Assembly (NCBI GenBank): GCA_035701825.1
Contig: DASSRK010000160.1
Coordinates: 1 to 64,000, forward strand
Length of the DNA: 64,000 nt
Direction: 5' to 3'
DNA from: CADEED01 sp035701825
GTDB lineage: Bacteria > Pseudomonadota > Gammaproteobacteria > Steroidobacterales > Steroidobacteraceae
Below, piece by piece: positions 50,642 through 59,123 of this stretch. Every line of letters begins with the position of its first letter. Position 1 is the stretch's first letter. The translations under genes were made by a program, and so were the position numbers. The notes beneath the pieces are model-generated. The model had not been told where the DNA came from. It did no database searches and saw only the letters and a list, made by a program, of their open reading frames with translations.

Positions 50642-52941
50642 CGCGCCAGCCTCCCCCTGAGCTTCGCCGCCGTGGCCGCGTTGCGCGCGTCCACGGCGGC
50701 GAGCAGCTGTCGAAAATCATCGCGCGCGTGCAGCGGCCGCAGGTACGGCAGGTGCTGCGCGGTCCACGAATCGCGCCAACCGAGCTGCACGGCCTGCTGC
50801 AGCGCGGACATCGCCTGGTCACCGCGACCGCGCATGGCTTCGAGCTGTGCGCGCAGGTGGAACACGCCGTAGGTGCGCACCCCCGAATCCGCCATCCGAT
50901 CGAGCAGCGCCTGCAGTTCCCGCAGGCGCCGCTCTGCACCGGCTTCATCGCCGCGGGCGCGCAAGGCGGCCGCGATCACCACCAGGTCCGAATAGCCGGT
51001 GCTCGCCTGCCACGGACTGGCAAGATCCTCCTCGACGAGCTTCGGCGAAGCCAGTGCAGCGTCGATCAACTGGTTCGCCAGCTCGGGGGCACCCGCGGTC
51101 ATCGCGGCATTCGCGAGCTGGAGCATCTGCGTCGGCTCTTCGGGCGCGTCCAGGCCGTTCTCATGCATGTAGTCGCGCAGTCCCTTGGCGCCGCCGGACA
51201 CACTGGCTATCAGGCTGCCCACGTACAACAGCGAGGAGTTGTTGCGCGCGCCTTCCGGACTCGCCGCCCGGGCCCGCACGCAGACGGTGCGTGCATCTTC
51301 GATCAATCCGAGCGCCAGCAGCCACAACGCGCGCTCACCCTGGATGCTCGCCATGTCGCTGCCGTGCTCCAGGGCCTGGTCGTTCCAGCGGATGGCGGCT
51401 TCCAGATCGCCGCGTGCCTCTTCCAGGGTGCTCGAGGTGTTGTACACCCACACGGAATCCGGACCCAGGGCACGCGCCCGCTCGCAGGCCGCCTGCGCCA
51501 CCGTGAGCTGTGCCATCTGGGTCAGCGCCATGCAGCGCGCGCTCTGCAGGAAGCTCGACTTCGGATCGGCGATCGCCGCCATCGTGTAATAGGTGAGCGC
51601 CTCGCGCGGCTCGCCCGCGGTCAGGAAATAGAAACCCAGCTTGGTCGCGGCGGAGGACGAGTTGGGATTGAGCTCGAGCGCGTGGCGCAGATCGCGGATG
51701 GCGTCTTCGCGGCGCCGCAGTTCGGTGTAGTAAGAGCCGCGCACCACGTACAGGTCCGACAAGTCCGGCGCGGCCTTCTCGACTTCGGCCAGCAATGCTT
51801 CGACTTCCGGCGCGAGGGTCTCGATCGGCTGCGAGTCCAGTCCGCGGCGCTTGACGATGGCATTCGCCAGCCACACCTTGGCGAGCACGAAGTCGGGGTC
51901 CACCTTCAGCGCCTGCCGATACAAGTCGATCGATTTTTCGTTCGACTCGCTGTCCAGGTTCTGGCCATGCGCCTTCGCGAGCAGGTAGAGGCGCTGCGCC
52001 TCGGCGTTGCGGCTGCGCCGGTCGGCAAACCGGCTGCCGACGTCCGCGGTCACGCGCAGCTCCAGGTTGTCGGCCACCTTGCGCGCGATGTCCTCCTGCA
52101 TGCGCAGCGCATCGCCCTTCTCGAAGTCATACGACTCCGACCAGACGTGCAGGCCCGTGCGGGTGTCGATCAGCTGCACGGTGATGCGCAGGTGATCTCC
52201 GGACTTGCGGATCGAACCCTCGATCATGTGGGTGGTCTGCAGCTCCTGGCCGATGAGTCGCACATCCTTGTTGCGATTGCGATAGGCAAACGCGCTGGTC
52301 CGGGCCACCACGTGCAGGGTCGGGATCTGGGCGAGCCAGTTGGAAGTTTCCTCCGCGAGTCCGTCGCAGAAGACGCCCTCGGTCTTGCCCTCCGTGAGGT
52401 CGAGGAACGGCAGCACCACGACGGTCGGGGGCACGCCCGGGGCGCCGCTCCGCCACCCGGATTGCCAGAAGCCGACCAGCAGCGCGACCGCGACGGTCAG
52501 CGCGACGACAGCCACGCGCTTGCGCGATCCACGCCGCGGTGCATCCACGCTCGCCGCCGTGGGCGGCCGGGAGTCATCGGTGGTTCCCGGGGTGGAAGAT
52601 CTGGGTGACACCGGCATCACCGGCGCCACCGGCGCCACCAGGCGATAACCCTTGCGCGCCACCGTCGCGATATACCGCGGCGGGTCGTCGGTATCTCCCA
52701 TCACCTTGCGCAGCTGCGACACCGACTGGTACACGGACGCCGGCCCCACGACCACGCCCGCCCACACGGTTTCCAGTAGTTGGTCCTGGCTGACCACTGC
52801 GCCCGGCGCCTGCGCCAGCGTCATCAACAGGCGCATGGTGCGCGGCTCGAGCTTGATGCGCTCGGCGCCACGCGTGAGCGAATCGTCGCGCGGGTCGACG
52901 AGCCAATCGCCGATCTGCAATGGATCGTTGGGCGGTGCCAT
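50638..52941 (-). CDS. CadC/ToxR-like winged-helix regulator with TPR sensor
   Basis: A 767-aa membrane-anchored transcription regulator. The cytoplasmic winged helix (about 1-105) has the ToxR/OmpR pattern (KLEPRTMRLLMTLAQAPG, then QLRKVMGDTDDPPRYIATVA). One transmembrane helix (about 136-152, VAVVALTVAVALLVGFW) follows a Pro/Ser linker. The periplasmic part starts with a FlgO/TolB-like module (VVVLPFLDLTEGKTEGVFC, then MIEGSIRKSGDHLRITVQL) and continues as TPR units. It should couple an envelope signal to transcription. ATG 52941 is preferred; no strong ribosome site. Its stop overlaps that of the convergent unknown gene. Confidence 0.9.
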   Translation of the reverse strand: MAPPNDPLQIGDWLVDPRDDSLTRGAERIKLEPRTMRLLMTLAQAPGAVVSQDQLLETVWAGVVVGPASVYQSVSQLRKVMGDTDDPPRYIATVARKGYRLVAPVAPVMPVSPRSSTPGTTDDSRPPTAASVDAPRRGSRKRVAVVALTVAVALLVGFWQSGWRSGAPGVPPTVVVLPFLDLTEGKTEGVFCDGLAEETSNWLAQIPTLHVVARTSAFAYRNRNKDVRLIGQELQTTHMIEGSIRKSGDHLRITVQLIDTRTGLHVWSESYDFEKGDALRMQEDIARKVADNLELRVTADVGSRFADRRSRNAEAQRLYLLAKAHGQNLDSESNEKSIDLYRQALKVDPDFVLAKVWLANAIVKRRGLDSQPIETLAPEVEALLAEVEKAAPDLSDLYVVRGSYYTELRRREDAIRDLRHALELNPNSSSAATKLGFYFLTAGEPREALTYYTMAAIADPKSSFLQSARCMALTQMAQLTVAQAACERARALGPDSVWVYNTSSTLEEARGDLEAAIRWNDQALEHGSDMASIQGERALWLLALGLIEDARTVCVRARAASPEGARNNSSLLYVGSLIASVSGGAKGLRDYMHENGLDAPEEPTQMLQLANAAMTAGAPELANQLIDAALASPKLVEEDLASPWQASTGYSDLVVIAAALRARGDEAGAERRLRELQALLDRMADSGVRTYGVFHLRAQLEAMRGRGDQAMSALQQAVQLGWRDSWTAQHLPYLRPLHARDDFRQLLAAVDARNAATAAKLRGRLAR

Positions 52942-52998
52942 CAGTGATGGTCCAGGGAACGCGGCATGGCCCCGGAGAATACCAGCGCGCCGCACCCG

Positions 52999-53298
52999 TC
53001 AGTCGGTGAGCCGGCGGCCGAAGAACGTGATGCCGAGCAGCACCAGCGCCCAGGCCATGCCGGCGACGCTGGTGACCAGCGCGGCGTACAGCCAGAAATA
53101 ACTGCCCCCGACATCGAAGCCCTTCAGCGCACTCGTGATGTGGCCCCAGAAGAGTGCCTGCGCCAGCAGGCCGAGCAGCGCCGCCAACACGATCACGGTG
53201 CGTTGCCAGCGGACCCGGATGTGATCCGCGACATACAGCAATGCGAAACAAGCCGCGATTCCAACCGCGCCGAGCCCGATGACCTTCAATGTCGTCAT
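52999..53298 (-). CDS. Small membrane protein of unknown function
   Basis: A 99-aa protein with three probable transmembrane helices (about 5-23, 34-52 and 66-92: VIGLGAVGIAACFALLYVA, TVIVLAALLGLLAQALFWG, YAALVTSVAGMAWALVLLGI). It ends FFGRRLTD. No recognised domain. It lies 47 bases after the AAC(6')-like gene in the same direction, so the two may be one transcript. The longer frame upstream of ATG 53298 is a shadow of the acetyltransferase gene. Confidence 0.65.
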   Translation of the reverse strand: MTTLKVIGLGAVGIAACFALLYVADHIRVRWQRTVIVLAALLGLLAQALFWGHITSALKGFDVGGSYFWLYAALVTSVAGMAWALVLLGITFFGRRLTD

Positions 53299-53345
53299 GG
53301 TTTGCCGAGGCTGCGGCTCGGCGGGTAACCGCCCGGTAACGCGGC

Positions 53346-53801
53346 TCAAAGAGCCCGGGTGAAATACACCACGCGTTCGGTCTCGCGGAATCCCAGCGCG
53401 CGGTGCGCGCGCTGGCTGGTCTCGTTCGCCAGCAGCGCGTCGGACGCAAGCTCGCGGCAGCCGCGCGCCCTGGCCCAGTCCGCGATCGCGGCGAACAACA
53501 GGCGCGCGATGCCATGGCGCCTCCACGCGGGCGCGACGTACACGCCTTCCACGAAACCCACGGGCGAGGACTCGGTGCCGTTCACGTAGTCGCTGCGAAT
53601 GGAACCTTCGATGAAGCCCAGCGGCTGGCGCTGCGCGTCGTAGACCATGAGCTGCAGGTAGCGCTCGGGCTGAGCCAGCAGGATGGCCATGTGACCGCGA
53701 TGCTCGTCGGCGGTGGCGTCGCTCCACAGCGCGAGGCGCATGTCGAGCCAGCCCGGCTGATCGAGCGAAGTGCAGCGTTCGATGAGGGTGTTCGGCGGCA
53801 T
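53346..53801 (-). CDS. AAC(6')-like GNAT acetyltransferase
   Basis: A 151-aa single-domain GNAT protein. It closely matches the aminoglycoside 6'-N-acetyltransferase I type: DYVNGTESSPVGFVEGVYV (strands 3-4 with substrate-side residues), RRHGIARLLFAAI (acetyl-CoA pyrophosphate loop), GCRELASDALL and HRALGFRETERVVYFTRAL. In characterised relatives these mark enzymes that acetylate the 6'-amino group of aminoglycosides with acetyl-CoA. A chromosomal housekeeping-type version is likely, as no mobile DNA flanks it, and whether it confers resistance is not known. ATG 53801 chosen by length; no clear ribosome site. Confidence 0.85.
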   Translation of the reverse strand: MPPNTLIERCTSLDQPGWLDMRLALWSDATADEHRGHMAILLAQPERYLQLMVYDAQRQPLGFIEGSIRSDYVNGTESSPVGFVEGVYVAPAWRRHGIARLLFAAIADWARARGCRELASDALLANETSQRAHRALGFRETERVVYFTRAL

Positions 53802-53890
53802 GGGAGAAAGGGTATCAGGGCCGCCGGAACGGTATACAGCATCGCCGCGTGTCGACGGCTGGATGGACTCGGGCCGAGTGCACGCAAACA

Positions 53891-54151
53891 ATGCGCGCCA
53901 TGCCCCTGCCCGCCAGCGCCATCGACAAACTCTCCGATCACTCAGGCGCTTACGTGATCTGCGTGACCTGCAAGAAGTGCCGGCACGAGCGCGAGATGGA
54001 GCCGCGTGCGCTGGCTAACATCCTGGGCTGGAACGTCACGCTCAAGCAGGCCTGCACGCGGCTGCGCTGCTCGAAATGCCAGGGACGGAACTTCCAGGTG
54101 GAAGTGGCCTTCAACCGCAAACCCCGCGGCTGGAAGTCGAACCCGTCATGA
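53891..54151 (+). CDS. Small zinc-ribbon-like CxxC protein
   Basis: An 86-aa protein with two Cys pairs, CVTCKKC near residue 26 and CSKCQG near 62, spaced like a zinc-ribbon. A basic C-terminus (FNRKPRGWKSN) could contact nucleic acid. ATG 53891 or the second ATG 53900 are possible starts. No recognised family. Its stop at 54149-54151 is followed directly by the second copy of the 15-bp repeat word. Confidence 0.6.
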   Translation: MRAMPLPASAIDKLSDHSGAYVICVTCKKCRHEREMEPRALANILGWNVTLKQACTRLRCSKCQGRNFQVEVAFNRKPRGWKSNPS

Positions 54152-54152
54152 C

Positions 54153-54167
54153 GGGGACATTCCTCAT
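54153..54167. repeat. 15-bp dispersed word, copy 2
   Basis: GGGGACATTCCTCAT begins 2 bases after a plus-strand stop and ends 7 bases before the stop of the convergent gene at 54174. It is identical to 6654-6668. The bases beyond the word differ (no CCCGGG palindrome here). Confidence 0.6.
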
Positions 54168-54173
54168 CTTGTT

Positions 54174-55127
54174 TCACTGGGCGTCGAAGCGCAGCCTGGA
54201 GAACACCGCGCGCGTCACCGCGGAGCAGTCCACGCCGCCGCGTGCGGCGTCGCGCGCCGCCCGTTCGACGTCCACGGTGCAATGGCCGAGATCGATGGGC
54301 GGCACGATGCGGCCATTGAGCACGAGGTACGGCACGACGTTGGCCGGCTCCGCGGCGTCGCCGCCGGTCACGCGCAGCAGCAGGTACTGCGCATCACCCG
54401 CGCCGTATTCCAGCAGCGCGGTGCGCACGCCGTTCTCGTATGAATAGAACCCGGGCGCGATCGAGTGGCGCCCGGCGAGATCGAGCGGCAGCGTGTATTC
54501 GCGCCCTGCGTAGGTGAAGGTCGCGCTGCCGCCCTGGTACGCGCCTTCCTGCCGGCGCGCGCCCTCGCCCATGCGCGCATTGCGCAGGACACGTCCCTGG
54601 GACACGGGGGCCGTGGCCGCGGTCGCCCCGCCACCGGGCCTGGCGAGCGTCAGGACGGCGACCGGCGTGCCGGAGGCGAACCCAACGCGCTGCAAGTAGA
54701 TAGTCAGGACCTGGCCGGGTGGATAGACGTCGAACCCGAGGCCGCCAGGCAGCCCGGCGAGCACCCAGTAGCGATGCCCGCCCTGCTCGAACTCGAGTTC
54801 GGTCAGCTCGCCGCTGAAGTACAGCTCGGTGTTGGACGGATCCTCGCCGCGGCTGCTGATCCAGGCGCCGATGATGGGCCGGTAGCGGCCCGAGATCGGG
54901 CGCTTCCGTCCCGTGAACTTCGCCGTGGTCGAGTACCACTCGCCGCCGCCGGCGAGCTCCGCCTCGTCGTTCTGGGAACGCGCGCTGCCACCGAGGATCC
55001 TGGCGAGCGTCGCGGGCGCGTACGCCGATTCGTCGGTGTCGGCCGGTGCGGCATGCGCGGGGTTCGCCGCGGCCGCGAGGCACAGCATGCCGGCCAGCAC
55101 CCGATTGCGAAGCGAGGTCTTGTCCAT
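54174..55127 (-). CDS. Exported protein of unknown function
   Basis: A 317-aa protein with a signal peptide (LAGMLCLAAAANPAHAAPA). The mature part is beta-rich with many short strands: GEWYSTTAKFTGRKRPISGR, GLGFDVYPPGQVLTIYLQ and FTYAGREYTLPLDLAGRHSI. A conserved Gly-Gly-Asp-Ala-Ala-Glu and a C-terminal Cys pair (HCTVDVE, then VDCSAV) may form a disulfide. I do not recognise the family. It is upstream of nothing obvious and could be a periplasmic binding or structural protein. Confidence 0.7.
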   Translation of the reverse strand: MDKTSLRNRVLAGMLCLAAAANPAHAAPADTDESAYAPATLARILGGSARSQNDEAELAGGGEWYSTTAKFTGRKRPISGRYRPIIGAWISSRGEDPSNTELYFSGELTELEFEQGGHRYWVLAGLPGGLGFDVYPPGQVLTIYLQRVGFASGTPVAVLTLARPGGGATAATAPVSQGRVLRNARMGEGARRQEGAYQGGSATFTYAGREYTLPLDLAGRHSIAPGFYSYENGVRTALLEYGAGDAQYLLLRVTGGDAAEPANVVPYLVLNGRIVPPIDLGHCTVDVERAARDAARGGVDCSAVTRAVFSRLRFDAQ

Positions 55128-55169
55128 GACCGCGGACCTTAGCGAACCCGCCCGCCGGCACACCGGGTA

Positions 55170-55463
55170 TCAGCTCGCAAAAATCGCTTCGATTTCCGCG
55201 ACGCTGCCGGGCCGCACCACGCGGCCGCGCTCGGCGCCGCCTTCGAGGTAGATCAGCGTCGGCCACAGCTTGACCCGGAACGAGCGGCCGAGTGGCTGCC
55301 CCCGGCCGTCCTCGATCTTGAGGTGACGCACCGCGGGGCGCTTGCGGGTCACTTCGCCGATCAGCGGCTGCGCTGCCTGGCAATACCCGCACCAGCCGGC
55401 GCCGAATTCCAGCAGCGTGGCGCCCTCGAGTGCGTCGATTTCCGCGCGGGTCGGTTCGTTCAT
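55170..55463 (-). CDS. Small cytoplasmic thioredoxin-like protein
   Basis: A 97-aa thioredoxin-fold protein without signal peptide. The active site is WCGYC (Cys25, Cys28) in EFGAGWCGYCQAAQ. The cis-Pro is in VKLWPTLIYLEGG. It is shorter than classical thioredoxin (about 105 aa) and lacks part of the N-terminal helix. It would act as a cytoplasmic disulfide reductase for unknown partners. Confidence 0.88.
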   Translation of the reverse strand: MNEPTRAEIDALEGATLLEFGAGWCGYCQAAQPLIGEVTRKRPAVRHLKIEDGRGQPLGRSFRVKLWPTLIYLEGGAERGRVVRPGSVAEIEAIFAS

Positions 55464-55602
55464 GGCGCCGAGACTAGCGCGAAACCCGCCCCGCGGGCTC
55501 GCGCAACTTAGGCCTTTCCCCGTCGGCCACGCGGCTTACGTACAACTCCTGCGCGCCGTCGCCGGACACCGACAGTATTCTCCGGCTTGCTGTGGAGGGT
55601 TC

Positions 55603-56448
55603 ATGGCATCTAACAACATTGTGCTGATCCACGGGTTATGGATGACCCCGCTCAGCTTCGAATACTGGTCGCACCATTACACCCAGCTTGGCTACCACGT
55701 TCACTCCCCCGCGTGGCCAGGCATGGAGGTCGACATCCGCGCATTGCGCCGCTCCCCGGAGCGCTACGCGGACCTCAGTATCAGGCGGATCGTGGATCAC
55801 TACGAGCGCATCGTGCTCGGCCTCGAAGAACCGCCGATCCTCATGGGTCACGGCTTCGGGGGATTCGTGGTCCAGTCGTTGTTGGACCGTGGCCTTGGAG
55901 CCTGCGGCGTGGCCGTCGCATCCACACCCATCAGGGGAATCTGGACGCTTCCCTACACCACGATGCGGATGGTCACGCCGCAGCTCATTGGCGGTACGCG
56001 CGGCCCGGTGCGCCTGCCGGCAGGGCTGTTCCACCACGCGTTCATGCACGACTGCCCGCGCGAGGAAGCGCAGGCGGCGTACGAGCGCTACATCGTGCCG
56101 GGTTCGCGGCGCGTGCTGCTGCAGGCCGAGCTCGCCAACTTCAATCCCTTCGCGCCGACCTCCATCAACGTGCGGCGGAACAACCGCGCGCCGCTGCTGA
56201 TGATCGCCGGCTCGCAGGATCGACTCACGCCGCCCGGCATGGTGCGCGCCAATACGCGTGCCTATCGACACTCGCTCGCGACCACCGAGTACCGGGAATT
56301 CCCGGGGCGCACGCACTTCATCATCGCGCAACGCGGCTGGCAGGAAGTGGCCAGCCATGCGCTCGACTGGGTGCACGACCAGGAACTGCTCCAGCAACGC
56401 GAAGCGCGGCGCGTCGTCCGCGAGATGCAGGCGAGGCAGGTGGCCTGA
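55603..56448 (+). CDS. Alpha/beta hydrolase-fold protein lacking the nucleophile Ser
   Basis: A 281-aa alpha/beta hydrolase-like protein. The nucleophile elbow should read GHSxGG but is G-H-G84-F-G-G (LMGHGFGGFVVQ); I checked the codon (GGC at 55852-55854). Other parts are intact: the oxyanion HGLWMTPLSFEYW near the N-terminus, the acid in IAGSQDRLTPP and the His in GRTHFIIAQRGW. Without Ser it is probably not an esterase; it could be a non-hydrolytic member or a mutated gene (one base change, AGC to GGC, would explain it). GGAGGG lies 3 bases before ATG 55603. Its stop abuts the palindromic repeat. Confidence 0.88.
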   Translation: MASNNIVLIHGLWMTPLSFEYWSHHYTQLGYHVHSPAWPGMEVDIRALRRSPERYADLSIRRIVDHYERIVLGLEEPPILMGHGFGGFVVQSLLDRGLGACGVAVASTPIRGIWTLPYTTMRMVTPQLIGGTRGPVRLPAGLFHHAFMHDCPREEAQAAYERYIVPGSRRVLLQAELANFNPFAPTSINVRRNNRAPLLMIAGSQDRLTPPGMVRANTRAYRHSLATTEYREFPGRTHFIIAQRGWQEVASHALDWVHDQELLQQREARRVVREMQARQVA

Positions 56449-56547
56449 AGACGGTGCCGGAGCATGCATTCCGGCATAACTCTCCACGGCACCGGTAGTT
56501 CAGTGTCCTCTCCGAGTTATGCCGGAATGCATGCTCCGGCACCGTCT
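56449..56547. repeat. Palindromic REP/BIME-like element, copy 2
   Basis: A perfect 34-bp inverted repeat (56449-56482 with 56514-56547) flanks a 31-base loop. The arms match those of 44323-44422; the loop sequence is unrelated. It begins immediately after the hydrolase stop (TGA ends at 56448) and ends 4 bases before the convergent CPBP stop at 56552. Confidence 0.92.
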
Positions 56548-56551
56548 GGCT

Positions 56552-57250
56552 CTAACTGCTGCTGAGGCCGATGATGTCGATGAGCACGTGCGCCAGGATC
56601 AGCGGCCACAGCTGGCGCGTGCGCGCGTAGAAGTAGCCGTAGAGCAACCCCATCGGCACCACGGTCATGATGCCGATCGGCCCCTGGTACAGGTGGTACA
56701 GCAGCCGCACCACGGTGCTCGCGTTGATCGCCGTCCACACGCCGCGCACTTCGCGCAGCGCGCTGATGATGTACCCGGCCACGAATACTTCCTCGAATAT
56801 CCCGTTGACGGTCGAGGCGAGGAATACCAGTTCCATGCTGAGGTTCTTGTCGGCCACCGGGAATTTCGCGGCCGCCGCGTGCATCTGCGCCGGCACGGTC
56901 CACTCGGCGACGACCTGCACGCCCATCGCGAGCACGTAGGTCACGACCAGCAGCATCCAGCCCCAGCCGGTGCCGCGCCAGCTGATGGCGAGTCCCAGCC
57001 TCTCGAGCGTCCAGCCGCGCACCTTCAGGAACCACACCAGGAACACCGACTGCACCAGCTCGAACACCACGATGCCGACCAGCGCGTCGTTGGTGAACAC
57101 CAGCGTGCCGCCGGAGGCCGCGGACACTTCGCCGCCGGTGCCGAGCGAGAGGATCGACGCGAAGATCGGCAATCCGAACGCCCAGCTCACCACCACGAGG
57201 AATTCCACGCCGGTGGGCAGCCGGCGGATCGCCTCGTGCAGCGGGTTCAA
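56552..57250 (-). CDS. CPBP-family intramembrane protease-like protein
   Basis: A 232-aa inner-membrane protein with about six to seven helices. The CPBP (Abi/CAAX-like) motifs are EEVFVAGYI (Glu-Glu at about 151-152, but Ala or Gly where the family has Arg), RLLYHLYQG with the second motif His, and LILAHVLID with the third motif His. The start is a TTG at 57250 that overlaps the upstream amidohydrolase stop in TTGA, a translational-coupling overlap. The family cleaves prenylated or peptide substrates; the missing Arg makes activity uncertain. Confidence 0.8.
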   Translation of the reverse strand: MNPLHEAIRRLPTGVEFLVVVSWAFGLPIFASILSLGTGGEVSAASGGTLVFTNDALVGIVVFELVQSVFLVWFLKVRGWTLERLGLAISWRGTGWGWMLLVVTYVLAMGVQVVAEWTVPAQMHAAAAKFPVADKNLSMELVFLASTVNGIFEEVFVAGYIISALREVRGVWTAINASTVVRLLYHLYQGPIGIMTVVPMGLLYGYFYARTRQLWPLILAHVLIDIIGLSSS

Positions 57251-58560
57251 TTGGACGCCGTGGCCGCGAGGCCGTACAAGCGCACCGCGTTGTCGCGCAA
57301 CACCATGCGCGCGATCTCCACCGCGCGCTCGCGCGGGATCTCGCCGTTCTGCAGCATCGCGGTCAGCGCGATCGCGAGCGCGCGGCGCGACTTCGAGGCC
57401 AGCAGAACCTCCTTCTCCTCCCACGCGGTGAGCGGCGTATCCACGTCCGAGTAGGCGTCGGTGCCGAACAGCACCTTCTCCGGGTGCCAGCCCAGCCAGT
57501 CGCGCAGCACCTGCGCCAGCTGGTGCGTGCCGAGATAGAACGTCTGCGCCGAGAAATCCACCCACGTGTTGGGCTTGTCGATCATGGCCTCGGCCACGAG
57601 GTAGTAAGGCCAGCCGCCGTGCAGCAGCACGAAATTCGTCTTGCGCAGCGCGCGCGAGTTGAGCTGCTTCTCGAGCAGGGCGGGATTGGCGTCCTGGTTG
57701 TTGAACCACGGGCCGCCGCCATTGCCGGTGTGCACGTGAACCACCAGCTGCTGCGCGCCCGCCGCCGCGGCGATCGCGCCGAACAGGTAGTCCTCGAGGA
57801 GCTTGTGCTCGGCCTCGGTGAGGCTGGCCGGGTCCTTGAGCGCCTTGGCGTACACGAGGCTCGCCGGCGCTTCCTCCACCAGCGCGAAATCGAGTGGGCG
57901 CGCATAGGCGCACAGGAACTTGATGGCCACCGCGCCGCTCTTCTTCCAGCGCGCCAGCGTCGCATTGACGATGTTCACCCGGTACTCGGTGAGCGTCGGT
58001 GGCGGGCGCGTGAAACCCACGTCCTTGAGCAGCGCGTTGATGGTCACGGTGCCGCCCGAATAGCCGAGCCAGCTGGCATCGCCCGCGAACGGCCGCAGCA
58101 GCGGATCGGCGTATGGCACCCAGCGAAAGCGCCCGTTGAGCTGGCCGGCCCCCGGCGCGACCGTGTTCAGCAGGGCGATGTCCACGCCCGCGGCGTCGAG
58201 CACCGCGCTCGGCCAGTTGTTGCCCGCCTTCTCGATGGTCTCGCGCTTGGTGGCGAGCAGCGCGCGCACGTGCGACGGCTCGGCATCCGCAAAGCCGTAG
58301 CCGTACAGCGCGTACCACGCCGACCGCCACTCCGGGTTCGTGGGCTGCAGCCCGACCACGTCCGGATAGCGCGGCTTGCCGAGCGGAGCGTCGTCGCTCC
58401 AGCGCGCGCGGCGTGCCGCGCTCACCGGGTCGCCGTGCATGTGGTTGTCGACGGCTCGTATGCGATTGATCTCGGCCGCGAGCGCCGGGTCGACGGGATC
58501 CTGCGCCCAGGCCGTCGCCGCGGAACACAGCAGCGTCAACGCCGCCATCCAGGCGCGCAT
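57247..58560 (-). CDS. Exported amidohydrolase-family protein
   Basis: A 437-aa metal-dependent hydrolase with a signal peptide (AALTLLCSAATAWA). The TIM-barrel HxH metal site is H40-M-H42 in AVDNHMHGDP; further ligand candidates are HVHTGNGGG, FVLLHGGW and FGTDAYSDVDTPL. It resembles the amidohydrolase 2 (COG2159-like) decarboxylases and hydrolases, but is exported. ATG 58560 preferred over a GTG at 58578. It is coupled by a TTGA overlap to the CPBP gene. Confidence 0.85.
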   Translation of the reverse strand: MRAWMAALTLLCSAATAWAQDPVDPALAAEINRIRAVDNHMHGDPVSAARRARWSDDAPLGKPRYPDVVGLQPTNPEWRSAWYALYGYGFADAEPSHVRALLATKRETIEKAGNNWPSAVLDAAGVDIALLNTVAPGAGQLNGRFRWVPYADPLLRPFAGDASWLGYSGGTVTINALLKDVGFTRPPPTLTEYRVNIVNATLARWKKSGAVAIKFLCAYARPLDFALVEEAPASLVYAKALKDPASLTEAEHKLLEDYLFGAIAAAAGAQQLVVHVHTGNGGGPWFNNQDANPALLEKQLNSRALRKTNFVLLHGGWPYYLVAEAMIDKPNTWVDFSAQTFYLGTHQLAQVLRDWLGWHPEKVLFGTDAYSDVDTPLTAWEEKEVLLASKSRRALAIALTAMLQNGEIPRERAVEIARMVLRDNAVRLYGLAATASN

Positions 58561-58658
58561 GTGATTCGAATGGGCCACGGCGCAGAGCTTACACGCGCCC
58601 GCGCCGTCCCAGCAGGCCGGTGGCCCGCGATGCCGCCGGATGACCGGCGCGATTCAAG

Positions 58659-59024
58659 TCAACGCGACAGCCGGCTCGCGTAGGTTGCGGTGTTGTCCTT
58701 GCACTGGTATTCGCGCGTCACGGTCCACAGGTTGCAGTTGCCATCGTCCATGTTGGCGCACTGGCGCAGCTGCCCGGCGATGGGCTCGACCTTCCGGTAA
58801 CCCCAGGCATTGCAGCGATTCAGCGCCAGCGCATCGGCCTGGCTGTCGCTGAGCGCGGGCTGCTGGTATTCGGAGTATTCATAGGAGAGGCGCACCAGGC
58901 CCTGCTCGCGGTTGCCGCCGGCGGGCGACCACTTCTGCGTGCTCGCGCAACCGGTGAAAGCGGCCATGGCCAGCAGGGGGAGCAGCATGCTCAGGGACTT
59001 GGACCGATCCGTGACTCGCTTCAT
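58659..59024 (-). CDS. YecR-like lipoprotein
   Basis: A 121-aa lipoprotein (lipobox FTGC, then ASTQKW) with a YecR-like domain. Family-type stretches are VRLSYEYSEYQQPALSDSQA, LNRCNAWGYRKVEP and NLWTVTREYQCKDNTA; four Cys in the mature part probably form disulfides. In E. coli YecR is a flagella-associated lipoprotein of unknown role; no flagellar genes are present here. Nothing recognisable in the 98 bases between this gene and the molybdopterin subunit. Confidence 0.82.
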   Translation of the reverse strand: MKRVTDRSKSLSMLLPLLAMAAFTGCASTQKWSPAGGNREQGLVRLSYEYSEYQQPALSDSQADALALNRCNAWGYRKVEPIAGQLRQCANMDDGNCNLWTVTREYQCKDNTATYASRLSR

Positions 59025-59123
59025 GGGCGCAACCTCTCATCCGGTGATGACAGGTTGCGCCCCGCGTTCTTAACCCAGCCTGAACTGCACGTGGATTTTC
59101 GTTAAGACTTCGCGCGCCGCCGC

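Noticed and set aside
56552..58528. 658-codon frame joining the amidohydrolase region to the CPBP protein
   Set aside because: The first 425 codons are a shadow of the amidohydrolase; the CPBP gene begins at TTG 57250 after the amidohydrolase stop.
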